64,000 nucleotides of DNA from Caryophanon latum (GCF_001700325.1 NZ_MATO01000028.1:1-64000), one strand, 5' to 3'. Shown: positions 26,562 through 36,111, numbered from the stretch's first letter. Numbers and translations are program-made. The notes: a model not told the origin generated them from the sequence alone.

Positions 26562-27530
26562 ATGACAGTCGCATCGACATTAATTATTTTAATCGTAGCA
26601 TTAATTTTATCGGTTGTGATCGCGCCATTTGCGATTCCGATGCTAACACGTTGGAAATTCGGTCAAAGCATTCGTGAAGAAGGACCGCAATCACATATGA
26701 AAAAAGCAGGCACACCGACAATGGGTGGCGTAATCTTTACCATTTCCATCTTATTAACGACGCTCATACTCGGTGTTATTTATGGGTTCTTTACAGTACA
26801 AACAACGATTTTACTATTAGTATTTATTGGTTTTGGCATCATCGGCTTTTTAGATGATGGTTTAAAAGTGATTTTTAAGCGTAATTTAGGCTTAACATCT
26901 CTTCAAAAACTACTCGGACAAATTGGCATTGCCATCGTAGCGTATTTACTGCTACAAATGAGTGAGTCCTTTGAGCCGACATTATCATTATTCGGTTTAA
27001 CAGTGGACGTTGGTATTTTCTATATTGCCTTTTTAATTTTCTGGCTTGTTGGCTTTTCAAACGCAGTCAACTTAACAGATGGTTTAGACGGCCTAGCAGC
27101 AGGTACATCGTCAATTGCATTTGCGGCGTTCGGTATTATTGCGACGCTACAAGAACAAGCGGACGTAGCATTATTTGCATTTGCTGTAACAGGGGCGTTA
27201 CTTGGTTTCTTACTATTTAACGCAAAGCCTGCAAAAGTATTTATGGGTGATACGGGCTCACTCGCACTCGGTGGCGCACTTGCAATGTTATCGGTGCTAA
27301 CGAAAACAGAATTTTTATTATTACTAATCGGTTTAGTATTCGTCGTTGAAACGTTATCGGTTATTATTCAAGTGTCGTATTACAAAAAAACAAAGAAGCG
27401 TATTTTTAGAATGAGCCCTATTCACCATCATTTTGAAGAAGGTGGCTGGTCGGAATGGAAAGTCGTGCTCGTATTCTGGGCAGTTGGCTTAGTCGTTGCT
27501 ATAATAGGTGTATTAGTGGAGGCGTTGTAA
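26562..27530 (+). CDS. mraY: Phospho-N-acetylmuramoyl-pentapeptide-transferase
   Basis: Membrane enzyme forming lipid I from UDP-MurNAc-pentapeptide and undecaprenyl phosphate. The 322-residue product has ten hydrophobic helices and the family motifs GPQSHMKKAGTPTMGG, FLDDGLKV, NAVNLTDGLDGLAAG, FNAKPAKVFMGDTGSLALGG and RMSPIHHHFEEGGWSE. The start is ATG 26562 after AAAGGAGAA; the 15-codon upstream extension lacks a ribosome-binding site. murD begins one base after the stop. Confidence 0.97.
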   Translation: MTVASTLIILIVALILSVVIAPFAIPMLTRWKFGQSIREEGPQSHMKKAGTPTMGGVIFTISILLTTLILGVIYGFFTVQTTILLLVFIGFGIIGFLDDGLKVIFKRNLGLTSLQKLLGQIGIAIVAYLLLQMSESFEPTLSLFGLTVDVGIFYIAFLIFWLVGFSNAVNLTDGLDGLAAGTSSIAFAAFGIIATLQEQADVALFAFAVTGALLGFLLFNAKPAKVFMGDTGSLALGGALAMLSVLTKTEFLLLLIGLVFVVETLSVIIQVSYYKKTKKRIFRMSPIHHHFEEGGWSEWKVVLVFWAVGLVVAIIGVLVEAL

Positions 27531-27531
27531 C

Positions 27532-28881
27532 ATGAAGCAATATAAAGACTTAGTCGCAAAGAAAGTGTTAGTGCTAGGTTTAGCACGATCTGGCGTTGCA
27601 GCGGCAGAATTATTACATTCACTTGGCGCGTTCGTTACAGTAAACGACGCAAAGCCATTTGATGCAAGCCCTGATGCACAAGGCTTATTACAAAAAGGCA
27701 TTACCGTTATTTGCGGTCGCCACCCGGAAGACTTGCTCGACGAAGGCTTCGAACTTGTCGTGAAAAATCCTGGTATTCCGTACTTTAACCCAGTTGTAGC
27801 AGATGCGGTACGTCGCGGTATTCCTATTTGGACAGAAGTGGAGCTTGCGTATTTAGTAAGCGAAGCACCGATGCTCGGTATTACGGGCTCAAACGGCAAA
27901 ACGACGACGACGACGCTTATTTATGAAATGCTACGCGTCGGTGGGCTACAGCCGTTAATCGCAGGGAATATCGGCACAGTAGCGTGTGGCGTAGCGGAAA
28001 AAGCGACGAAAGATAACGTCATCGTCACAGAGCTATCGTCATTTCAGCTAATGGGAACAGAAAGCTTTAAGCCGCGCATCGCCATTTTGACAAATTTATA
28101 CGATGCGCACTTAGATTATCACGGCACGTTTGATGCGTATGCAGATGCGAAGTTTGGCGTAACGCGCAATCAAGATGAGAATGATTTCTTTATTTATAAC
28201 GCGGACCAGCCAATCGTCGTAGCATATGCAGAAAAGTCAAAGGCACAAAAAGTTCCGTTTACGACAAAGGGACGTACAGACGTTGGCGCAAGTGCAGACG
28301 CTGATGCGATTTATTGGAACGGTGAAAAAATTGCTGAGCGTAAAGATATCGTATTACCAGGACAGCACAACGTCGAAAACATTTTATGTGCAGTCGCTGC
28401 GTCAATGTTGCTTAGCTGCGATGTGTCGGCGATGACGCAAGTGCTTGCTACATTTGGTGGTGTTCGCCATCGTACGCAATTTGTACGTGAATGGCAAGGG
28501 CGCCGCATTTACAATGATTCAAAGGCGACAAACTGTTTAGCGACGAAAAGTGCAATCGAAGCATTTGATGCACCGCTCGTGTTGCTTGCAGGTGGTTTAG
28601 ATCGAGGGCATTCCTTTGAGGAGCTACGAGAGGCAATGAAAAATGTACGCGTGTCAATTTCATTTGGCGAAACGGGTATGCGCTTTGCGGAGTTCGCAAA
28701 ATCTTGCGGCGTAGAAGAAGCGATCGTTGCTGTTAACGTAGAAGATGCCGCTGCCTATGCGCGTAAAATTTCGCAAGCAGGTGATGTAGTGTTATTATCA
28801 CCGGCATGTGCAAGCTGGGATCAATATGAGAGCTTTGAAGTACGTGGCGATTTATTTATTGAAGCAGTGATGAAATTTTAA
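27532..28881 (+). CDS. murD: UDP-N-acetylmuramoylalanine--D-glutamate ligase
   Basis: Adds D-Glu to UDP-MurNAc-L-Ala. It has 449 residues and three domains: the N-terminal nucleotide-binding fold VLVLGLARSGVAAAELL, the ATP-binding GITGSNGKTTTTTL (P-loop) with ELSSFQL, and the C-terminal ligase domain with YNDSKATN and LLAGGLDRG. GGAGGCG within the end of mraY serves as ribosome-binding site. divIB follows directly rather than spoVE, murG and murB. Confidence 0.97.
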   Translation: MKQYKDLVAKKVLVLGLARSGVAAAELLHSLGAFVTVNDAKPFDASPDAQGLLQKGITVICGRHPEDLLDEGFELVVKNPGIPYFNPVVADAVRRGIPIWTEVELAYLVSEAPMLGITGSNGKTTTTTLIYEMLRVGGLQPLIAGNIGTVACGVAEKATKDNVIVTELSSFQLMGTESFKPRIAILTNLYDAHLDYHGTFDAYADAKFGVTRNQDENDFFIYNADQPIVVAYAEKSKAQKVPFTTKGRTDVGASADADAIYWNGEKIAERKDIVLPGQHNVENILCAVAASMLLSCDVSAMTQVLATFGGVRHRTQFVREWQGRRIYNDSKATNCLATKSAIEAFDAPLVLLAGGLDRGHSFEELREAMKNVRVSISFGETGMRFAEFAKSCGVEEAIVAVNVEDAAAYARKISQAGDVVLLSPACASWDQYESFEVRGDLFIEAVMKF

Positions 28882-28891
28882 CAGCAAAAAG

Positions 28892-28933
28892 GAGTGGTAG
28901 AGGAATCATAGCGACTTCTCTATCACTTTTTTT
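28892..28933 (+). terminator. Terminator-like hairpin between murD and divIB
   Basis: AGTGGTAGAG pairs with CTCTATCACT (one G.T pair), followed by seven T. It may only partly terminate, because divIB starts 20 bases later without a clear promoter. Confidence 0.72.
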
Positions 28934-28952
28934 GTAATATGAAAGAGGTGAG

Positions 28953-29876
28953 ATGGTGGCAGATAAAGTAATCGACTTGGAAAATCGTATTCCAAAGCTA
29001 GCTCGTCGCAAAAAACTTCGATTTATTCGTCAAGTTAGCTTTATTGTATTGCTTGTTGTGTTACTCGTGACTATTTTATGGTATCGTCAGTCTGAGTTCA
29101 GCCAAATTCAATCGATTGAGCTGCACGGGGCAGATTATAAGTCGATGCAATATCATTTAAATCAACTCCCGATTGAAGTCGGTGAGTCGATGTGGTTTGA
29201 TGTAGAAGAGGTCGAGCAGTTAGCGATGAACAATCGTTGGCTAAAAAGCGTGAAAATTGAGCGTGAATGGTTAACGCATGTCATTGTTACAATTGAAGAA
29301 TACGCGCACGTTGGCTACCTTCAACGAGACGGCAGCTACTACCCGATTTTAGAAAATGGTGAAATTGTCGGCGAGCCATTAAAAACATTTGTGATGGATG
29401 CGCCGTTGTTGACGAACTTTAAGGATGATGCGTATTTAGCTGAGCTGTTAAAGCAGCTTGCACAGCTCGACAATGAGGTCCATGCGCTCATTTCGCAAAT
29501 TAATTATACGCCGTCTAAATCAGATAACAGCGTTGTAACGTTATATATGACAGATGGCTATGAAGTGCGTGCACTCATTTATGAATTTGCAGACAAGCTT
29601 AATCACTATCCGTCGATCGTGAAGCAGCTCGTCGATTTAGATGTAAAAGGTATTGTTGATTTAGAAGTAGGCTCATATTTTACATCATATGACTCCGAGT
29701 ACGGCATTCGCATTGATGAAAGCACGTATATGGAGGAAGCGTTAGATGAATCAGTGGAGCAAAATGACGCTTCTGAGGATGAGGATGAAAAACAAGATAA
29801 AGATGAGAAAAAAGAAGAATCACCTTCAAGTGAAGATCAATCATATGGTATGATTACATCGAACAAATTTGCATAA
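28953..29876 (+). CDS. divIB: Cell-division protein DivIB/FtsQ
   Basis: Bitopic divisome protein with 307 residues: a basic cytoplasmic N-terminus, one transmembrane helix (about 27-46), a POTRA domain (IQSIELHGADYKSMQYHL ... WLKSVKIEREWLTHVIVTIEEY, about 52-120), a beta domain (about 122-250) and an acidic, low-complexity C-terminal tail (EDEDEKQDKDEKKEE). GAGGTGAG precedes the ATG. Its position between murD and ftsA is the same as in Staphylococcus. Confidence 0.92.
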   Translation: MVADKVIDLENRIPKLARRKKLRFIRQVSFIVLLVVLLVTILWYRQSEFSQIQSIELHGADYKSMQYHLNQLPIEVGESMWFDVEEVEQLAMNNRWLKSVKIEREWLTHVIVTIEEYAHVGYLQRDGSYYPILENGEIVGEPLKTFVMDAPLLTNFKDDAYLAELLKQLAQLDNEVHALISQINYTPSKSDNSVVTLYMTDGYEVRALIYEFADKLNHYPSIVKQLVDLDVKGIVDLEVGSYFTSYDSEYGIRIDESTYMEEALDESVEQNDASEDEDEKQDKDEKKEESPSSEDQSYGMITSNKFA

Positions 29877-30238
29877 TCATTCGGACTCTATTTCAAAATC
29901 GGTGTTTGCTACATGTGAATGTTTGTTCTAAAAGGCGGCGATTTTTGCGACGAGCAATTGCAGGAGCACAAACTTTCTTTACAGTAACCGAAAAGTTGCC
30001 TGAGCCGAATATCGAGAAGTAAAGGATACGTTCTTCGCGTTTAAGCGATAACGCCTTTGTGACTGATATTGTGTAAAGGGACCGTCAAGAACATATTTTG
30101 GTTAAGAGTTATCATTCGACAACGTATTATTTTTATATATGCAGTTTCGTTGTGCGTGACATAATGTTCGACTAACGTGGCATAAATGAAAAAAAAAAAT
30201 AATCGAATGAAAAAATTATGCTTTTCTACTGTTTTACT
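29877..30238. other. Non-coding region before ftsA with a repeat relic
   Basis: No coding frame or recognised RNA. At 29951-29970 it contains ACGAGCAATTGCAGGAGCAC, which matches 18 of 20 bases of repeat R10 (61540-61559). I read it as a decayed fragment of the repeat family. The 30100-30240 part is AT-rich and leads into a promoter candidate for ftsA. Confidence 0.45.
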
Positions 30239-30267
30239 TAGACAACTGACACGATTTACAATAGAAT
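30239..30267 (+). promoter_or_regulatory. Promoter candidate for ftsA-ftsZ
   Basis: TAGACA (30239-30244), 17-base spacer, TAGAAT (30262-30267); each hexamer differs from consensus at one base. It lies 33 bases before the ftsA start. Confidence 0.55.
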
Positions 30268-30300
30268 GTAAATAGGAGTATAAGAAGGAGGTGCAGTCAG

Positions 30301-31611
30301 TTGGGTCAACAAAAAATTTATGCAGCGTTAGACATTGGTTCATCAGCAGTTAAAGTACTTATTGGTGAAGTCAGCAACGGTCAGCTGCACGTAATTGGCG
30401 ACGGTTATGCACAGTCAAGTGGCGTTAAAAAAAGCGCTATTGTTGATATAGAGGCGACAGTTCAATCAATTAAACGAGCGGTTGAGAGTGCAGAACGAAT
30501 GACGAATTTAAAAATTGATGAAGTCATTTTAGGGATTCCTGCGAACCAAATTGCGTTACAGTCTGCTAAAGGTGTAGTCGCTGTTAATAGCGAGAACAAA
30601 GAAATTACTGATGAAGATCTACATCGTGTAATGGAATCAGCGCAAGTGATGTCTATTTCACCGGATCGCGAATTAGTCAACATTATCCCACGTCAATTTA
30701 TTGTGGATAGCTTAGGTGAAATTCAAGATCCTCGTGGTATGATGGGTGTGCGTTTAGAAGTTGAAACAACATTAATTACGACATCTCGCACGCTTGGTCA
30801 TAATTTAATGCGTTGTGTAGAGCGCGCTGGGTTAAATATTCGTGAAATCGTCTTACAACCTTTAGCTGGAGGTCATTTAGCTTTAACGCAAGATGAGTTA
30901 AACCAAGGAACAGCTTACATCGATATCGGTGGTGGCTCTACGACAATCGCATTATTTGAAAACGGCATTTTACAGCAAACTGCAATCATTCCAGTCGGTG
31001 GTGATCATGTAACAAAAGATTTATCAATCGTGTTAAAAACGACGACGGAATCAGCAGAGCAAATTAAATATCAATATGGACATGCTTATCTTGAAGAAGC
31101 TTCCGATACAGAGCTATTTGAAGTACCTGTCATTGGTGCGGAATCTAAGGACCAATACAGTCAGAAATACATAGCTGAAATTATTGGTTTCCGATTAGCG
31201 GAATTATTTGATATGGTGTTAGATGAATTAGAGCGCATGGGTGTTCAAGATTTACCAGGAGGCATCGTATTAACGGGCGGCATGGCAAAGATGGAAGGCA
31301 TCGCTCAATTAGCGCGTCAAATTATGCAAACTCGTGTACGCATTTATACACCAGATTACATCGGTATTCGTGATCCAGGATATACAACTGCGGTTGGTTT
31401 AATTCACTATATGGCAGATCAAGATGCATTTTTTGGTGAGCCAAATGCAGGGGCATTAACGGATCCGGAAAACTATTCGTCATATCGTAATGAAAATCAA
31501 GAATGGACACCATCTGAAAACGATGATGCCGATGACGATACGAACTCAACAAAGAAAACTAAAAATGTAAAGAGTACATTCAAGGCATTTATCTCAAAAA
31601 TTTTTGAGTAA
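30301..31611 (+). CDS. ftsA: Cell-division protein FtsA
   Basis: Actin-like ATPase that tethers FtsZ to the membrane. The 436-residue product has the phosphate-1 motif YAALDIGSSAVKVLIGE, the phosphate-2 motif AYIDIGGGSTTIALF, and GGIVLTGGMAKMEGI (adenosine motif). The C-terminal end (STFKAFISKIFE) is an amphipathic membrane-targeting helix. The start is TTG at 30301, nine bases after AAGGAGG. ftsZ follows after 30 bases. Confidence 0.96.
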   Translation: MGQQKIYAALDIGSSAVKVLIGEVSNGQLHVIGDGYAQSSGVKKSAIVDIEATVQSIKRAVESAERMTNLKIDEVILGIPANQIALQSAKGVVAVNSENKEITDEDLHRVMESAQVMSISPDRELVNIIPRQFIVDSLGEIQDPRGMMGVRLEVETTLITTSRTLGHNLMRCVERAGLNIREIVLQPLAGGHLALTQDELNQGTAYIDIGGGSTTIALFENGILQQTAIIPVGGDHVTKDLSIVLKTTTESAEQIKYQYGHAYLEEASDTELFEVPVIGAESKDQYSQKYIAEIIGFRLAELFDMVLDELERMGVQDLPGGIVLTGGMAKMEGIAQLARQIMQTRVRIYTPDYIGIRDPGYTTAVGLIHYMADQDAFFGEPNAGALTDPENYSSYRNENQEWTPSENDDADDDTNSTKKTKNVKSTFKAFISKIFE

Positions 31612-31641
31612 TTTGCTTATGTCCTGGTAGGAGGAGAAAAA

Positions 31642-32832
31642 ATGTTAGAATTTGATACAAATATTGACCAAATGGCAATTATTAAAGTTGTCGGTGTAGG
31701 TGGCGGCGGTAATAACGCTGTAAACCGAATGATTGAACACGGTGTACAAGGTGTAGAATTCATCGTTGTAAACACAGACGCACAAGCATTAAATTTATCT
31801 AAAGCGGAAATTCGCATTCAAATCGGTGGTAAATTAACACGCGGTTTAGGTGCGGGCGCAAATCCAGATGTAGGTAAAAAAGCAGCAGAAGAAAGCCGCG
31901 AGCAGTTAGAAGAAGCGTTACGCGGTGCAGACATGGTATTCGTAACAGCCGGTATGGGTGGCGGTACAGGTACCGGTGCAGCACCAGTAATCGCTCAAGT
32001 TGCTCGTGACTTAGGTGCATTAACTGTAGGTGTTGTAACGAAACCGTTCACATTCGAAGGTAACAAGCGTCAAAAGCAAGCAATCGGTGGCGTGAACTCG
32101 ATGAAGGAAGCGGTTGACACGTTAATCGTTATTCCAAACGATAAGCTATTACAAATCGTTGACAAAAATACGCCAATGCTTGAAGCGTTCCGTGAAGTAG
32201 ACAACGTATTACGTCAAGGTGTATCTGGTATTTCTGACTTAATCGCAGTTCCTGGTTTAATCAACCTTGACTTTGCAGACGTAAAAACAATTATGTCTGA
32301 AAAAGGTTCAGCATTAATGGGGATCGGTATGGCTTCAGGTGAAAATCGTGCAGCGGAAGCAGCGAAAAAAGCGATTTCTTCTCCACTTCTTGAAACATCA
32401 ATCGAAGGTGCTAAAGGTGTCATCATGAACATTACAGGTGGCTCAAACCTAAGCTTATTCGAAGCAGGTGAAGCAGCAGATATTATTAAAGCAGCAGCAG
32501 ATTCTGACGTAAACATCATCTTCGGTTCTGTCATTAACGAGAACTTAAAAGACGAAATTATTGTAACAGTTATTGCGACTGGTTTCTCTGATGAGTCGGC
32601 AACGCGTCAAGCACCACGTCCGGGTATGGGTATGGGTCGTCAAATGCCACAGCAGCCACCAGTACAGCAACAACCACAATTTGATTACTACCAACAGCCG
32701 CAACAGCAGCAGCCGCCAGTACAACAAGAACCACTTCGTCAGGCGCCGCCGCAACAGCAGCAGCAACAACAATATAATACGGACGATTTAGATGTTCCAG
32801 CATTTATTCGCAACCGTCGTAACAACCGCTAA
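31642..32832 (+). CDS. ftsZ: Cell-division protein FtsZ
   Basis: Tubulin-like GTPase that forms the division ring. The 396-residue product has [17 protein letters not shown], the tubulin signature [13 protein letters not shown] and the T7 synergy loop [11 protein letters not shown]. After the globular domain a Gln/Pro-rich linker (about 325-380) holds runs of up to seven Gln, followed by the conserved C-terminal peptide [15 protein letters not shown], which binds FtsA and SepF. GTAGGAGGAG precedes the ATG. A terminator follows, and the sporulation genes spoIIGA-sigE-sigG normally found next are absent. Confidence 0.98.
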   Translation: MLEFDTNIDQMAIIKVVGVGGGGNNAVNRMIEHGVQGVEFIVVNTDAQALNLSKAEIRIQIGGKLTRGLGAGANPDVGKKAAEESREQLEEALRGADMVFVTAGMGGGTGTGAAPVIAQVARDLGALTVGVVTKPFTFEGNKRQKQAIGGVNSMKEAVDTLIVIPNDKLLQIVDKNTPMLEAFREVDNVLRQGVSGISDLIAVPGLINLDFADVKTIMSEKGSALMGIGMASGENRAAEAAKKAISSPLLETSIEGAKGVIMNITGGSNLSLFEAGEAADIIKAAADSDVNIIFGSVINENLKDEIIVTVIATGFSDESATRQAPRPGMGMGRQMPQQPPVQQQPQFDYYQQPQQQQPPVQQEPLRQAPPQQQQQQQYNTDDLDVPAFIRNRRNNR

Positions 32833-32837
32833 TTGAG

Positions 32838-32871
32838 GAAAAGCCGGCATGTGTACATGTCGGCTTTTTTT
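32838..32871 (+). terminator. Terminator after ftsZ
   Basis: AAAGCCGGCATG pairs with CATGTCGGCTTT (one G.T pair) around a four-base loop, followed by T residues ending near 32871. Confidence 0.88.
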
Positions 32872-32969
32872 CGGCAAATGGGATGTGACATGAACAGCTG
32901 TACATTTTTCAAGTCGTTGATAATTTAATGAGAGCTTGTTACAATATAAGAAAAAATGCAAAGTTGGTA

Positions 32970-33650
32970 ATGAAGTTGACAGCTATTACAAATAATTTAC
33001 AAGTAATTGAAGCGAAAATAAACGATGCTTGTGTGCGTGTAGGACGCTCTCGACAAGACGTTACGTGTATTGCGGTAACGAAATCGGTAAGCGTTGAGCG
33101 TACGGAAGAAGCATTGCAAGCAGGTATTTTACATGTAGGTGAAAATCGCCCAGAAGGACTAGCATTAAAGCAGCAACAAATTGAAAAAGAACGCGCTGTA
33201 TGGCACTATATCGGCTCGCTACAAACACGTAAAGTGAAGCAAGTCGTAAACGAGGTTGATTACATTCATTCGTTAGATCGTTTAAGCTTAGCTGAAGAAA
33301 TTAATAAGCGTGCGACAAAAACAGTGAAATGCTTCGTGCAAGTAAATGTTTCAGGTGAGAATTCTAAGCACGGCTTAACACCTGAGGAACTACAACCTTT
33401 TTTACATGAGCTAACAGCGTTTACTCATATTGAAGTTGTTGGGCTAATGACGATGGCGCCTAATACCGAGGACGAAGCAATCATTCGTAACGTCTTTCAG
33501 CAATTGAAGCAACTGCAACTACAAGTACAGGCACTACAGCTAGATTACGCACCTTGTAAAGAGCTCTCGATGGGCATGTCTGGTGATTTTGAAATTGCAA
33601 TTGAAGAGGGCGCAACATTCGTTCGGATTGGCACAGCGTTAGTGGGCTAA
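32970..33650 (+). CDS. ylmE: YggS-family PLP-binding protein (YlmE)
   Basis: PLP homeostasis protein of the PLPBP/YggS family, a single-domain alanine-racemase-like barrel without known catalysis. Visible features: the PLP Lys in [58 protein letters not shown] and the phosphate-binding [29 protein letters not shown] favour ATG 32970 because known homologues begin close to this point; the 14-codon longer frame has no better ribosome-binding site, so the start is uncertain. Followed by sepF after 19 bases. Confidence 0.9.
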   Translation: MKLTAITNNLQVIEAKINDACVRVGRSRQDVTCIAVTKSVSVERTEEALQAGILHVGENRPEGLALKQQQIEKERAVWHYIGSLQTRKVKQVVNEVDYIHSLDRLSLAEEINKRATKTVKCFVQVNVSGENSKHGLTPEELQPFLHELTAFTHIEVVGLMTMAPNTEDEAIIRNVFQQLKQLQLQVQALQLDYAPCKELSMGMSGDFEIAIEEGATFVRIGTALVG

Positions 33651-33669
33651 GAAAGCGAGGAACGGATTT

Positions 33670-34182
33670 GTGGGGATGTTTGATAAATTAAAAGGGCTTT
33701 TGATTGCCTCTGAACGAAATGAAGTAGCAGAAGAAAAGCTTGTGAAGCGCAATAATAAAAAAGGCGATCAGCAAGTGCAGCAAAATGTTGAAACGACGCA
33801 ACCTCCTATTGTTCAGCAAGATATTCAAAAACCAATGTCAAAGGAGGTTACACAGCCAATGGAACAAGCAAAAAGCATTTTAAATTTACAATCAGTTGCT
33901 GCATCAAAAGGTGGCGCAACACAAGTAACGTTAGTGGAGCCACGCGTGTACGCAGAAGTACGAGATATTGCGGACCACTTAAAAAGTCGTCGTTCAGTAA
34001 TCGTAAATTTACACCGTGTAGAGCACGACCAAAAGAAACGCATTATCGATTTTTTAAGCGGTACAGTATACGTTATTTCAGGTGACATTCAACGCGTAGG
34101 TGCAGATATTTATTTATGCACACCAGCTGATGTGGAAGTAACAGGTGAAATTTCTACATTATTAAACATGGAAGAGTTTTAA
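33670..34182 (+). CDS. sepF: Cell-division protein SepF
   Basis: Membrane-associated division protein that bundles FtsZ and overlaps with FtsA in function. The 170-residue product has an N-terminal amphipathic helix (MGMFDKLKGLLIAS) for membrane binding, a Gln-rich linker, and the SepF domain (about 90-170) with EVRDIADHLKSRRSVIVNLHRVEHDQKKRIIDFLSGTVYVISGDIQRVGADIYLCTP. The start is GTG 33670, seven bases after GAGGAA; an ATG two codons in is an alternative. Confidence 0.94.
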   Translation: MGMFDKLKGLLIASERNEVAEEKLVKRNNKKGDQQVQQNVETTQPPIVQQDIQKPMSKEVTQPMEQAKSILNLQSVAASKGGATQVTLVEPRVYAEVRDIADHLKSRRSVIVNLHRVEHDQKKRIIDFLSGTVYVISGDIQRVGADIYLCTPADVEVTGEISTLLNMEEF

Positions 34183-34286
34183 TGTTTGATACTTCCTAAT
34201 TTGAGGAATAATTAGGAAGCGAACGAAAAAGGTTCACGCCGTTAATGAATGGTGTAGTGCTAATAAAATAATAAGCGAGGGAATAT

Positions 34287-34577
34287 ATGACAGTAGCATT
34301 AGCAAGTAATATTTTGTCGTTTGTAAATGTATTATTTACGATTTATTCGTTTATGATTATTATTTACATTTTAATGAGCTGGATTCCCGCGTTACAAGAA
34401 TCCAAATTCGGTGAGATTTTAGCGAAGTTTGTAGAGCCATATTTAGGCATTTTCCGTCGATTCATTCCACCAATCGGTATGATCGATATTTCACCAATCG
34501 TAGCGATTTTCTTATTAAGCTTTATTCAACAAGGCGCGATTACTGTATTACGATACATTCTCGTTGCGTTGATGTAA
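34287..34577 (+). CDS. ylmG: YggT family membrane protein (YlmG)
   Basis: A 96-residue membrane protein with two hydrophobic regions (about 8-30 and 68-92) flanking the family motif MSWIPALQESKFGEILAKFVEPYLGIFRRFIPPIGMIDISPIVA. Conserved between sepF and ylmH; linked to division or membrane organisation, with molecular function unknown. GCGAGGGAAT precedes the ATG. About 100 bases separate it from sepF. Confidence 0.92.
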   Translation: MTVALASNILSFVNVLFTIYSFMIIIYILMSWIPALQESKFGEILAKFVEPYLGIFRRFIPPIGMIDISPIVAIFLLSFIQQGAITVLRYILVALM

Positions 34578-34589
34578 CAAAATGAATAA

Positions 34590-34624
34590 AGCGCCCGAAT
34601 AGCTTGACTATCGGGCGTTTTATT
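34590..34624 (+). terminator. Terminator after ylmG
   Basis: GCGCCCGAATAG and CTATCGGGCGT form a stem with one bulged base around a short loop, followed by TTTATTT. Moderate strength. Confidence 0.72.
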
Positions 34625-34658
34625 TGTTCCGTCGAATAGAAAATAGGGGGTGTGAGCG

Positions 34659-35447
34659 ATGGAGCATATTATTCAGCATTTCAGACAAGACGAACAGCCA
34701 TTTATTGAGCAGGCGAGCGGTTGGCAGCGAGAAGTAGCAGACCGTTATGCACCGAAGCTGACAGACTTTTTAGACCCGCGCCAGCAATTTATCGTTGAGG
34801 CGGTTGTACGTCAAAATAAAGAGCTACAAATTGCGACGTTCGGCTGTTTTGCTGAGGCAGAGCGCAAACGACTGCTCATTTATCCGTCGTATTATGAGCC
34901 AGCTGAGGAAGACTTCCAAATTACAATTTGTACAATTCAGTATCCGACGAAGTTTGTGACGTTAAAGCATCCAGACGTGCTCGGTGCGATATTATCAAGC
35001 GGGCTCGAGCGTAGTAAGTTTGGCGATATTCGCATTGAAGATGGCTACGTGCAATTTGCGGTAGCATCTGAAGTTGCGGATTACGTACGCCTGCATGTGA
35101 CGAGTATCGGCAAAGTGAAAGTTCAAGTCGAGGAGCTTATACAAACGGAGCCGTTACTGACGATTGCTGAAGAATGGTTTGAACAGTCGCATACGGTTGC
35201 ATCAATGCGCCTAGATGTTGTAATGGCGACGGTGTTAAATATTTCACGTCAAAAATCACAGGCACTCATTAGTGGGGGTAAGGTGAAGGTGAACTGGACA
35301 GTACGTGAGCAAGTGGCGTTTGAGTTGCAAGAAGGTGACATTTTATCGGTACGTGGCTTCGGACGAGCGAAAGTGATGGCGACAGAAGGACGTACGAAAA
35401 AGGATAAAATTCGTTTAATTGTCGGTCGACTAGAACAAAAGGTGTAA
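34659..35447 (+). CDS. ylmH: S4-domain RNA-binding protein YlmH
   Basis: A 262-residue RNA-binding protein. The N-terminal two thirds are the YlmH family domain (DFLDPRQQFIVEAVVRQNKELQIATFGCFAEAERKRLLIYPSYYEP). The C-terminal S4 domain (about 180-255) has MRLDVVMATVLNISRQKSQALISGGKVKVNW and the basic GRTKKDKIRLIV ending. YlmH homologues associate with ribosomes and 50S-peptidyl-tRNA in rescue pathways; rqcH is encoded later in this window. Its own function here is inferred from family only. GGGGGTG precedes the ATG. Confidence 0.92.
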   Translation: MEHIIQHFRQDEQPFIEQASGWQREVADRYAPKLTDFLDPRQQFIVEAVVRQNKELQIATFGCFAEAERKRLLIYPSYYEPAEEDFQITICTIQYPTKFVTLKHPDVLGAILSSGLERSKFGDIRIEDGYVQFAVASEVADYVRLHVTSIGKVKVQVEELIQTEPLLTIAEEWFEQSHTVASMRLDVVMATVLNISRQKSQALISGGKVKVNWTVREQVAFELQEGDILSVRGFGRAKVMATEGRTKKDKIRLIVGRLEQKV

Positions 35448-35539
35448 GGAATTTAGCGCTTTATTATAAAAAAAATTATGTACTTTGTGCACGACAATGT
35501 ATAATAAACGTAGTATGCACATGAAAAGGAGAGACTAGT

Positions 35540-36100
35540 ATGCCGTTATCGCCTCTTGATATACATAACAAAGAGTTTACCAAATCATTCCGAGGTTATA
35601 GTGAGGATGAAGTAAACGACTTTTTAGATCAAGTTATTAAAGATTATGAGATTTTAATTAAAGAAAAGCGTGAGTTAGAGGAAGAATTAAAAAAGACACA
35701 AACGGTTGTAGAAAACTATCAAAAGATGGAAGAAACGCTGCAAACGTCAATTTTACTTGCGCAAGAAACTGCTGAGGACGTAAGAAGCAATGCGATTAAC
35801 GAAGCAAAATTAATCGTAAAAGAAGCGGAGAAAAATGCCGAACATATCGTGAACGAGGCATTATTAAATGCGCGTAAAGCAACGATTGAAATTGATGAGC
35901 TGAAAAAGCAATCAAGCATTTTCCGCAAACGATTCCAAATTCTTGTGGAAACACAGTTAGAGCTATTAAAAACAGATGACTGGGATCATTTATTAAAGCT
36001 TGAGAAGGAAATTACAGAAGTTCGTGATTTGCAAGTATCGGATGGAAACGTACATGAAGGTCAAATCGTTGAAGTTCTCGATGAAAAGCCGAACGAATAA
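35540..36100 (+). CDS. divIVA: Cell-pole/septum protein DivIVA
   Basis: Coiled-coil protein that recognises negatively curved membrane at septa and poles. The 186-residue product has the lipid-binding N-terminus MPLSPLDIHNKEFTKSFRGYSEDEVNDFLDQVIKDYE followed by two long coiled coils (about 30-60 and 70-150) and a short acidic tail. AAAGGAGAG precedes the ATG. A TATAAT at 35500-35505 suggests a separate promoter, although no good -35 matches it. Confidence 0.96.
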   Translation: MPLSPLDIHNKEFTKSFRGYSEDEVNDFLDQVIKDYEILIKEKRELEEELKKTQTVVENYQKMEETLQTSILLAQETAEDVRSNAINEAKLIVKEAEKNAEHIVNEALLNARKATIEIDELKKQSSIFRKRFQILVETQLELLKTDDWDHLLKLEKEITEVRDLQVSDGNVHEGQIVEVLDEKPNE

Positions 36101-36111
36101 ATGAATAGTGC

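Noticed and set aside
32640-32780. CAG/CAA-rich tract in ftsZ as a microsatellite or foreign insert
   Set aside because: It encodes the disordered Gln/Pro linker between the globular domain and the conserved C-terminal peptide, a normally variable part of FtsZ.
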